Source: Pseudomonadota bacterium (lineage in GTDB: Bacteria; Pseudomonadota; Gammaproteobacteria; Steroidobacterales; Woeseiaceae). Taken from it: 64,000 nucleotides of DNA. The notes under the pieces are model-generated. The model saw only the letters and a program-made list of their open reading frames with translations. It was not told the DNA's origin and did not search any database. A program made the translations under genes and the position numbers. Positions 57,478-64,000 of the stretch are shown one piece after another; positions within the stretch are counted from its first letter, which is position 1, and every line of letters begins with the position of its first letter. The DNA lies in contig JADFNS010000013.1 in NCBI GenBank assembly GCA_022563255.1, forward strand, positions 1 to 64,000, in the 5' to 3' direction.

Positions 57478-59841
57478 TTGGAGCCTTACATTATCAAGCT
57501 CGCTGAGCTTGGCATGAACGACGTGGAAACGGTCGGCGGCAAGAACGCATCTCTCGGGGAAATGATTCGCAATCTCAGCAATCTCGGCATCACCGTGCCG
57601 GGTGGATTTGCCACAACCGCAGCTGCCTATCGGCATTTCCTGAGTACCAATGATCTCGACAAGCGCATCGACGGCGTACTCGGCGACCTGAACGTCGACG
57701 ATATCGACGCCCTCACATCGGCCGGCCGTCAGATCAGAGACTGGATTCTTGACACCCCCCTGCCACAAAAGCTGATCGACGACGTCGTCACAGCCTGGGA
57801 CGACATGAGTGGCGGCAAAGACATTACTGTGGCGGTGCGCTCCTCCGCGACTGCCGAGGACCTGCCAGAGGCCTCTTTCGCCGGTCAGCAGGAAACCTTT
57901 CTTAATGTTCGCGGTCTCGACAATGTCATAACAGCCATGCACCGGGTTTTTGCTTCATTGTTTAATGACCGGGCGATTTCGTATCGGGTACATCATGGGT
58001 TCGAGCACAAGCTGGTCGCGCTGTCTGCGGGTATTCAGACGATGGTCAGAAGCGACCTCGGCTCTGCCGGCGTGATGTTCACTCTCGATACGGAATCCGG
58101 ATTCAGGGATGCGGTTTTCATCACATCGTCCTATGGCCTGGGCGAAACCGTCGTGCAAGGGTCGGTGAATCCGGACGAATTTTATGTGTACAAGCCCGCT
58201 CTGGCGGCGGGCAAACTCCCTATTCTGCGCAAGAATCTGGGCAGCAAAACCATCAAGATGATTTACAGTGACAATCCGAAACCGGGCGAAACAGTTTCCA
58301 CGGTCGACGTTGATAAAGCAGACAGCTTGTCTTTTTCGCTGAACGATGACGACATTGTCGAATTGGCGAAAATGGCGGTAACGATCGAGGATCACTACCA
58401 GCGGCCAATGGATATCGAGTGGGCCAGAGACGGCAACGACGGCAAACTCTATATTCTGCAGGCGCGCCCGGAGACGGTACAAAGTCGCAGCGGCCGAACC
58501 ATCCAGCGGTATACGCTGAAGAACCGCTCGAAGGTTTTGGTCTCGGGACGCAGCATCGGTCAGAAGATCGGCGCGGGACCGGCAAAGATCGTGCACAGCA
58601 TCTCGGCAATGAACCGTGTCCATGCCGGCGACGTACTGGTCACTGATATGACCGATCCCGACTGGGAACCGGTCATGAAGCGCGCGTCGGCGATCGTCAC
58701 AAACCGCGGCGGACGCACTTGCCATGCCGCTATTATCGCCAGAGAACTTGGCATACCGGCCGTTGTGGGCTGTGGCGATGCAACCGAGAAAATTACCGAT
58801 GGCGCGGAAATCACGGTCAGTTGCGCCGAGGGAGACGAGGGCTTCGTCTACGAGGGCAACCTGGAGTTTGAACATACCCAAATCGAACTGGACTCGTTGC
58901 CTGAAATTCCGGTCAAGATCATGATGAACGTTGGCAATCCAGACCGCGCTTTCGATTTCGCCAATATTCCAAACAAGGGCGTTGGTCTCGCGCGAATCGA
59001 ATTTATTATCAACCGCATGATTGGCGTGCACCCGCAGGCACTGCTGGAATACGATCAACTCAGCGACGACATACGCGCCGCCGTAGACGATCAGATGGCG
59101 GGCTACGACGATCCAGTCGGATTCTACGTCGACAAACTCTGCGAGGGCATCGCAACCATTGCCGCAGCATTCGCGCCCGAACCTGTCATCGTGCGCATGT
59201 CGGATTTCAAGTCGAACGAGTACGCCAATCTTATCGGTGGGGAAAAGTACGAACCCCATGAAGAAAATCCGATGCTGGGATTCCGCGGCGCAGCACGCTA
59301 TGTCTCGACAAGATTTCGACCTTGTTTCGATCTTGAGTGCCAGGCGTTGAAGCGTGTGCGCAACGACATGGGACTGAACAACGTGCAAATCATGATTCCG
59401 TTCGTTCGCTCGGTGCAACAGGCCAAGGACGTTATCGCCGCCCTGGCCGAGAACGGACTCGAAAGAGGCAAGGACGACCTGAAGATCATCATGATGTCGG
59501 AGTTACCGACGAACGCTTTACTCGCCGACCAGTATCTCGAGCATTTCGATGGCATGTCCATAGGCTCAAACGATATGACGCAGCTGACACTGGGCCTGGA
59601 TCGCGACTCAGCGTTGGTCGCTGATATGTTTGACGAGCGCGACGATGCGGTGAAAGCGCTGCTGGCTATGACCATCGCCGCCTGCAAGGCACAGAACAAG
59701 TACATCGGTATTTGCGGTCAGGGGCCGTCCGATTATCCCGATATGGCGCGCTGGTTGCTGGACCAGGGCATCGAGAGCATATCGCTGAACCCGGATACGG
59801 TTGTCGAAACGTGGTTGTTCCTCGCTGGCGAGAAAGTCTGA
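57478..59841 (+). CDS. ppsA: Phosphoenolpyruvate synthase
   Basis: This enzyme converts pyruvate and ATP to phosphoenolpyruvate, AMP and phosphate for gluconeogenesis. The 787-residue product has the ATP-grasp domain ([12 protein letters not shown] at residues 18-29), the phosphohistidine domain with His416 in [15 protein letters not shown] and the PEP-binding C-terminal barrel with the active cysteine near 746 in [11 protein letters not shown]. It starts with TTG, preceded by an AGGGAG ribosome-binding site. Its stop is one base from that of the convergent SH3 gene. Confidence 0.97.
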   Translation: MEPYIIKLAELGMNDVETVGGKNASLGEMIRNLSNLGITVPGGFATTAAAYRHFLSTNDLDKRIDGVLGDLNVDDIDALTSAGRQIRDWILDTPLPQKLIDDVVTAWDDMSGGKDITVAVRSSATAEDLPEASFAGQQETFLNVRGLDNVITAMHRVFASLFNDRAISYRVHHGFEHKLVALSAGIQTMVRSDLGSAGVMFTLDTESGFRDAVFITSSYGLGETVVQGSVNPDEFYVYKPALAAGKLPILRKNLGSKTIKMIYSDNPKPGETVSTVDVDKADSLSFSLNDDDIVELAKMAVTIEDHYQRPMDIEWARDGNDGKLYILQARPETVQSRSGRTIQRYTLKNRSKVLVSGRSIGQKIGAGPAKIVHSISAMNRVHAGDVLVTDMTDPDWEPVMKRASAIVTNRGGRTCHAAIIARELGIPAVVGCGDATEKITDGAEITVSCAEGDEGFVYEGNLEFEHTQIELDSLPEIPVKIMMNVGNPDRAFDFANIPNKGVGLARIEFIINRMIGVHPQALLEYDQLSDDIRAAVDDQMAGYDDPVGFYVDKLCEGIATIAAAFAPEPVIVRMSDFKSNEYANLIGGEKYEPHEENPMLGFRGAARYVSTRFRPCFDLECQALKRVRNDMGLNNVQIMIPFVRSVQQAKDVIAALAENGLERGKDDLKIIMMSELPTNALLADQYLEHFDGMSIGSNDMTQLTLGLDRDSALVADMFDERDDAVKALLAMTIAACKAQNKYIGICGQGPSDYPDMARWLLDQGIESISLNPDTVVETWLFLAGEKV

Positions 59842-59842
59842 C

Positions 59843-60514
59843 TCAGAAACGGTCGTAGGGCCTGCGACGCTGCCACCGCACCCGCGGCAACCACACGCCC
59901 AGAACGATGCCGACGACCAGGACCAAGGCTCCGGTCATAAACCAGTAACGCGTCGTCTGACTGGACAAGCGAAGATTCTCCGCCTGCAACGTATCTGAGC
60001 GCATCTGGACGCTGGATAGTTCGTTGGCCAGACTCTGGTTTCTCTCATGGATGCCCAGGACGTTCGCCGCGGTTTTGGTCAGATGAGCCAGTTCCTGCTC
60101 AACCGCCGATTTTTCGCCCTCAACTGTCGCGATCCGGCGCCGGGCCGAATCGTACTCTGCTTTGATCGCTTTCAACCTGGCATCCAGCGACGTCCCCAGT
60201 GAATTTGCGTTGCTTAGCTGGCCCGCCAACGTCTCCAGCTGTTCCCGGGCGCTTGGCGCGTTCATCAGGTAACGACTCAACACCCAACCCTCGGTCCCAC
60301 CCTCTGTTTGTACGCGCGAATAGCCGGACTCGGCGTCACGTTCCAGTACCTCAAGTCGCCTGCCACTGCTGATCATGAGTTGGATTGCGTTGGTCGTGCT
60401 CGGCCCGGTGCGCAGCATGATTTCGAATTCGTCACTCACCCAGGCCGGTTCGCTATAGGCGGCCGGTGCGCACACCAACAGGCACAATAGTATCGAGCGA
60501 ATTGTCGTTTTCAT
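59843..60514 (-). CDS. TIGR04211-type SH3-domain membrane protein
   Basis: The 223-residue product from the ATG at 60514 has a signal peptide, an SH3-like domain (residues about 25-85, with EFEIMLRTGPSTTNAIQLM), a coiled coil (about 95-180) and one C-terminal helix (WFMTGALVLVVGIVLGVWL) followed by a basic tail. This layout is that of the YgiM/TIGR04211 family of inner-membrane proteins of unknown function. An extension to 60550 adds no family sequence. Confidence 0.88.
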   Translation of the reverse strand: MKTTIRSILLCLLVCAPAAYSEPAWVSDEFEIMLRTGPSTTNAIQLMISSGRRLEVLERDAESGYSRVQTEGGTEGWVLSRYLMNAPSAREQLETLAGQLSNANSLGTSLDARLKAIKAEYDSARRRIATVEGEKSAVEQELAHLTKTAANVLGIHERNQSLANELSSVQMRSDTLQAENLRLSSQTTRYWFMTGALVLVVGIVLGVWLPRVRWQRRRPYDRF

Positions 60515-60595
60515 CGCGTTCTCACCAAGAGGCAATGCTGACTCTGGCAACTATAAGACAAGGACGCAGCGCCTGCCAGCCAATAATGAATTAAA

Positions 60596-60979
60596 TCAGT
60601 CGTTTATCGGCGACAGTTCAGAAACATTCTGCTCCCAGTTCCGGCCATCAAAGGGCGTGACTGCAATGGATTCAATTGTACTGCTGTCCAGACAATGGAC
60701 GTTGACACTGTAAGCATCGGGATGCGATCGCGGCACATAGAAAGACTTTATCCCGCAGTGTTTGCAAAAGAAGTGCTGTGCGATGCCCGTGTTGAAGGTA
60801 TAGGCCGTTAAAACATCGTCGCCCTGCAACAGGCGAAAATTCTTGCGCGGAACGATCAAGTGCAAGAATCCGCACATTCTGCAGATGCTGCAGTTGCAGT
60901 CCGACGCTTCGATCGCGGCCGGCGCGTCGATTTCGAACTGCACGCTGCCGCAATGGCACCCGCCCCGGTGCGTCGTCAT
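60596..60979 (-). CDS. GFA family (glutathione-dependent formaldehyde-activating enzyme-like) protein
   Basis: The 127-residue protein starts [17 protein letters not shown], with the zinc-binding cysteines typical of the GFA fold (GCHCGSVQFE, CNCSICRMCGF near residue 30, FFCKHCGIKSFYV near residue 85). Members bind zinc; few have a proven activity. The ATG at 60979 overlaps the stop of the upstream methyltransferase gene (ATGA). Confidence 0.9.
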   Translation of the reverse strand: MTTHRGGCHCGSVQFEIDAPAAIEASDCNCSICRMCGFLHLIVPRKNFRLLQGDDVLTAYTFNTGIAQHFFCKHCGIKSFYVPRSHPDAYSVNVHCLDSSTIESIAVTPFDGRNWEQNVSELSPIND

Positions 60980-61578
60980 GGCCGGCCCTTGCGCCATACG
61001 GCGATATGATTATTAGCGGGCATTGCGTAGAGCCTGGTACGCGTCAACCCGTGCTCCTCGCCAAGCTCGTCAAGACTCTCCAAATGACGAATTCCCATTT
61101 CCGGATCGCGGGACCGAAGTGATTCGTGAAATGCGGCATTGCTGGGCGTGTTGAATTCGCCACCGATGCGGAACGGTCCGTACAAACAGAACACGCCGTC
61201 GTCAGCAAGCACGCCGCCAACCAGCGCAAACATCTTTTCTACCGCAGCCAAACTCATGATATGCGCTGTATTTGCCGAATACACGGCATCAAATGACTGC
61301 GCCGGCAGGTCCGCTTCTCGTACGTCGACAGCGAGCGGCAGCAACAGGTTTTCGAGGCCAGCAGCGTTAACCCACGCGATGATTCCAACATGATTTTCGT
61401 CAAGATCACTGGTCTGCCATTGCAGGTGCCGCATGGCGGCGGCGAAACGAGCGGCGTGCTGCCCAGTGCCCGACCCAATTTCGAGAACATGGGTGGACTG
61501 AGAAAATTCGTCCTGCAATACGTTCAATATTGGAACGCCGTTGCGTTCTGCGGACTCTGCGAACGGCTTGTCAGTCAT
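60976..61578 (-). CDS. DUF938 SAM-dependent methyltransferase-like protein
   Basis: The 200-residue product from the ATG at 61578 ([13 protein letters not shown]) has a Rossmann SAM motif [17 protein letters not shown] near residue 28 and the family segment [18 protein letters not shown] near residue 103. The substrate is unknown. The start overlaps the orn stop, and the GFA gene follows, so the three are probably cotranscribed. Confidence 0.9.
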   Translation of the reverse strand: MTDKPFAESAERNGVPILNVLQDEFSQSTHVLEIGSGTGQHAARFAAAMRHLQWQTSDLDENHVGIIAWVNAAGLENLLLPLAVDVREADLPAQSFDAVYSANTAHIMSLAAVEKMFALVGGVLADDGVFCLYGPFRIGGEFNTPSNAAFHESLRSRDPEMGIRHLESLDELGEEHGLTRTRLYAMPANNHIAVWRKGRP

Positions 61579-62158
61579 TTTCCGCGTGGCTACGCAGTGC
61601 GGCAGCGTCGAAAAGGTGCTCGCGATACCAGCAGAGTTCTCTAATCGAATCACGAATATCGGACAAAGCTAAATGCTCGGACTCTTTGACGAAGCCCCTT
61701 GCAACCTCGGGCGCCCACCGGGCAGCCAGGATTTTCAAAGTACTGACGTCAAGATTGCGATAGTGAAAGTACGTCTCCAGTTCCGGCATTTCGCGCGCGA
61801 GAAACCGGCGGTCCTGGCAAATGCCGTTGCCGCACATCGGCGACGCGCCTGCTTCTACCCATGCGCGCAAAAATGCCAGCGTGGCCTGCTCTGCCGCTGC
61901 GGTATTGATGTTGCTTTCGAGAACCTTGCTGACCAGACCCGACTTGCCGTGCTGCTGCGTATTCCACTCGTCCATGCCATCCAGCGTCTGCTGCGACTGC
62001 TGGATGACCAGGGCCGGTCCCTCGGCAAGCTCATTGAGATACTTGTCCGTAACGATCGTCGCGATCTCGATGATCGTGTCCGTTTGCGTACAAAGACCGG
62101 TCATCTCCAGGTCGATCCAGATCAAATTTTCAGACCGCTCCGGTGCTGTATCGGGCAT
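61571..62158 (-). CDS. orn: Oligoribonuclease
   Basis: This essential 3'-5' exoribonuclease clears two- to five-base RNA fragments, including pGpG from cyclic di-GMP breakdown. The 195-residue DEDDh-type protein shows WIDLEMTGL (Asp16 and Glu18) and the [17 protein letters not shown] motif near residue 110, with the histidine and aspartate of the last motif near the C-terminus ([16 protein letters not shown]). It diverges from rsgA, the usual arrangement. Confidence 0.97.
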   Translation of the reverse strand: MPDTAPERSENLIWIDLEMTGLCTQTDTIIEIATIVTDKYLNELAEGPALVIQQSQQTLDGMDEWNTQQHGKSGLVSKVLESNINTAAAEQATLAFLRAWVEAGASPMCGNGICQDRRFLAREMPELETYFHYRNLDVSTLKILAARWAPEVARGFVKESEHLALSDIRDSIRELCWYREHLFDAAALRSHAEND

Positions 62159-62241
62159 ATTCGGAAACCTTTGCTAGCGGAGCGCGGTAGTTTACATGGC
62201 CTGATAGTGCAAGGCTGCCAGCTTGTCGGCATACTTTGCCC

Positions 62242-63144
62242 ATGAGTTCCGAATCAGCCGTCGTCATCGCCACCTACAGCCGTCGCATGCGCCTGCGTCT
62301 TGCGCACGGCAAGATCGTCAATGCGCGCATCAAAGGCAAGCGGCTGAAGCCGGTATGCGGCGATCATGTCGCCGCTGCGCCAATCGAGAAAGAGGCCGAC
62401 TGGTTGATTACCCGCATACTGGAGCGCCGCAATCAACTCACGCGGCCCAATATGCGCGGCCAGATCGAAGTTCTCGCTGCCAATCTCGACATGCTGGTCG
62501 TGGTCGCGGCCGTGTCTCCGCTTCCGGACTGGTACATCGTCGACCGCTACCTGTGCGCCGCAGAGTTGATGGGTGCTGACAGCGTCGTCGTGTTCAACAA
62601 AATCGATCTCCTCAGCGGGCAGGACCTCGAAATCCCCGAGATCGGCGAATATCGCGACATCGGCCTGCCTGTTCTCGAATGCAGCGCAACGACCGGACAA
62701 GGGCTCGACAAGCTACAGAAGATACTGTCCGGGCAATGCACGATCGTCGTCGGTCAGTCCGGCGTTGGAAAATCGAGCCTGATCAACGAACTCGTTGCGG
62801 AATCGAAGCAGCGCACCGCGGATCTGTCGGCCAAGTCGGGCGAGGGTCGCCACACCACTGTAAATTCGGTCATGATTCCCCTGCAAGGCGGCGGCTCCGT
62901 GATCGATTCTCCGGGCGTTCGCGACTATGCGCCCGCCCTCTCCGCGCTAAGTGACGCAGCATTGGGCTTTCGTGAAATTGCGGCAGCGGCCCAGTCCTGC
63001 CGGTTCGCAAACTGCCAGCATTTGCGCGAACCCGGATGTGCTGTGAAAGAGGCGGTCGCTGCGGAAAAAATAAGCAGCCGCCGATACGAGAGTTTCAAAC
63101 GTGTCGTCAATCTGACGAAACAATTGTCCCAGGGGCAGTACTAG
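62242..63144 (+). CDS. rsgA: Ribosome small-subunit GTPase RsgA
   Basis: This circularly permuted GTPase checks late 30S assembly. The 300-residue product has an N-terminal OB domain and the permuted G motifs: NKIDLL (G4) near residue 120, P-loop GQSGVGKSS at 171-179 and DSPGV (G3) near 220. A C-terminal zinc knuckle has Cys253, Cys258, His260 and Cys266. I chose the ATG at 62242; a TTG two codons earlier is possible. Confidence 0.97.
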   Translation: MSSESAVVIATYSRRMRLRLAHGKIVNARIKGKRLKPVCGDHVAAAPIEKEADWLITRILERRNQLTRPNMRGQIEVLAANLDMLVVVAAVSPLPDWYIVDRYLCAAELMGADSVVVFNKIDLLSGQDLEIPEIGEYRDIGLPVLECSATTGQGLDKLQKILSGQCTIVVGQSGVGKSSLINELVAESKQRTADLSAKSGEGRHTTVNSVMIPLQGGGSVIDSPGVRDYAPALSALSDAALGFREIAAAAQSCRFANCQHLREPGCAVKEAVAAEKISSRRYESFKRVVNLTKQLSQGQY

Positions 63145-63151
63145 CGCTCAA

Positions 63152-63508
63152 TTAGCCTGGCGGCCATCCCAACGCCCTGCCTCCCAACAAATGCAGATGG
63201 ATGTGGAAAACACTCTGGCCTGCGTCTGCATTGCAGTTCATGACGACGCGGTAACCGTCGTCAGCAACGCCTTCGGCGACGGCGATCGTAGATGCAGCCG
63301 TATACAGGCTGCCAACGATTGTCTGATCGTCCGCGGAAATATCATTGATCGTCGGAATGTGCTGGCGCGGAATAATAATGACGTGAGTCGGCGCCTGCGG
63401 GTTGATATCGCGAAACGCGATTGCCGTTTCCGACTCAAAGATGATATCGGCGGGTACGTCGCCGCTGAGAATACTGCAAAACAAACAATCTGCTTTCGAA
63501 TCTGCCAT
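63152..63508 (-). CDS. HIT family nucleotide-binding protein (HinT-like)
   Basis: The 118-residue protein has the histidine-triad motif HIHLHLLGG near residue 101 and the N-terminal CLFCSILSGDVPADIIFE stretch with two cysteines. HinT-like enzymes hydrolyse purine nucleoside phosphoramidates. It lies on the same strand as recR, 11 bases after it, and converges with rsgA with seven bases between the stops. Confidence 0.93.
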   Translation of the reverse strand: MADSKADCLFCSILSGDVPADIIFESETAIAFRDINPQAPTHVIIIPRQHIPTINDISADDQTIVGSLYTAASTIAVAEGVADDGYRVVMNCNADAGQSVFHIHLHLLGGRALGWPPG

Positions 63509-63519
63509 TCAAATTCTCT

Positions 63520-64000
63520 CTAGTCGATGACCCTGCGGCCATAAAATGCGTGTGACAATGTGCCGCCATCCACGAATTCAAGCTCACCACCCAAGGGCAC
63601 TCCGTGCGCAATCCGGCTGGCTGTGACTCCGTGGCGCGTCGCCAAATCCGCCAGATAATGTGCGGTTGCATCGCCTTCGACGGTTGGGTTGGTGGCGATA
63701 ATCAGTTCAGCGACTTCGCCGCCGCCCAGCCGTTCTTCCAGCATGCTGAGGCCGAGCTCTTCCGGGCCAATACCATCCAGCGGCGACAAATGTCCCATGA
63801 GTACGAAATACGAGCCACGAAAACTTGTCGCATCCTCCAGTGCCATGACATCGGCGGGCGACTCAACCACGCACAGTTGTTTTTCATCCCGACCGGATGC
63901 CGAGCAAATTGAACACAGCTCATGCTCAGTAAACATCCGGCAACGAGTGCAATGGCCGATCCTGGAGACGGCTTGCGCCAGTGCCGACGAAAGATTGCTG
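63520..64000 (-). CDS. recR: Recombination protein RecR (5' end beyond the window)
   Basis: This protein acts with RecF and RecO to load RecA on gapped DNA. The frame is open to the window edge; the visible 159 residues lack the first part of the helix-hairpin-helix region. Present are the zinc finger [17 protein letters not shown], the Toprim core with [15 protein letters not shown] and [18 protein letters not shown], and the C-terminal [23 protein letters not shown]. The usual length is about 200 residues, so roughly 40 are missing. Confidence 0.95.
   Translation of the reverse strand, partial: SNLSSALAQAVSRIGHCTRCRMFTEHELCSICSASGRDEKQLCVVESPADVMALEDATSFRGSYFVLMGHLSPLDGIGPEELGLSMLEERLGGGEVAELIIATNPTVEGDATAHYLADLATRHGVTASRIAHGVPLGGELEFVDGGTLSHAFYGRRVID

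Noticed and set aside
57955..59418. A 487-residue minus-strand frame opposite ppsA
   Set aside because: It is a shadow of a strongly conserved gene. Its composition is rich in His, Arg and Cys and shows no motifs. ppsA explains the codon bias.
1..64000. CRISPR arrays, insertion sequences, toxin-antitoxin pairs or defence genes
   Set aside because: I saw no regularly spaced repeats, no transposase frames and no recognisable defence proteins. RatA is a toxin by name only in E. coli reports and has no antitoxin pairing here.

Overview
The window is chromosomal DNA of a gammaproteobacterium. It carries a 14-gene nuo operon, bamE, the pair orn and rsgA, and ppsR and ppsA, and its heat-shock promoters are of the sigma-32 type. 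NuoC and NuoD are separate, NuoG is short, hrcA sits ahead of grpE, and TolB/TPR-type proteins occur. Together with the gene order, these point to a marine Woeseiaceae or Chromatiales-like lineage rather than an enteric bacterium; this placement is inference. Almost every base is coding, and there is no gene-free stretch above about 210 bases.

Left part (1-26200, almost all minus strand). The first 308 bases hold the C-terminus of a probable large serine recombinase that runs into the 3' end of an initiator tRNA gene, which looks like the edge of an integrated element. Then, read right to left, come rlmE, ftsH, folP, glmM, tpiA, secG, tRNA-Leu(GAG) and nuoA to nuoN: cell-envelope precursor, protein quality control and export genes, followed by respiratory complex I. 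yhbY diverges from rlmE. carA, carB and greA form another minus-strand block.

Middle part (26300-42500). hrcA, grpE, dnaK and dnaJ form the heat-shock cluster, with clear sigma-32 promoters before grpE and dnaK. nadK and recN diverge from it. A TolB/TPR membrane protein gene, fur, bamE, rnfH, ratA, a sodium symporter gene, smpB and the tmRNA gene ssrA follow. The ssrA 3' end is duplicated 170 bases downstream, and five consecutive small hairpins, each with a GNA-type triloop, lie between the two copies. This is the most unusual non-coding structure in the window. A phosphatase-like gene, a GNAT gene and a saccharopine dehydrogenase-like gene come next.

Right part (42500-64000). typA and srkA precede an accessory-looking stretch of envelope and hypothetical genes: two overlapping lipoprotein genes, an NlpC/P60 lipoprotein, a metallopeptidase lipoprotein, a coiled-coil FHA protein, small membrane proteins, and a gene pair behind a near-perfect CRP-type site. 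prc, a small exported protein behind a strong palindrome, a coiled-coil protein, a DUF1249 protein, the divergent pair ppsR and ppsA, an SH3-domain protein, a GFA-type protein, a DUF938 methyltransferase, orn, rsgA, a HIT protein and recR (cut by the window end) complete the region. I see no CRISPR array, no defence island and no complete mobile element. The points worth a second look are the tRNA-fMet element boundary, the ssrA-linked hairpin array, several palindromic sites and the uncharacterised envelope genes.
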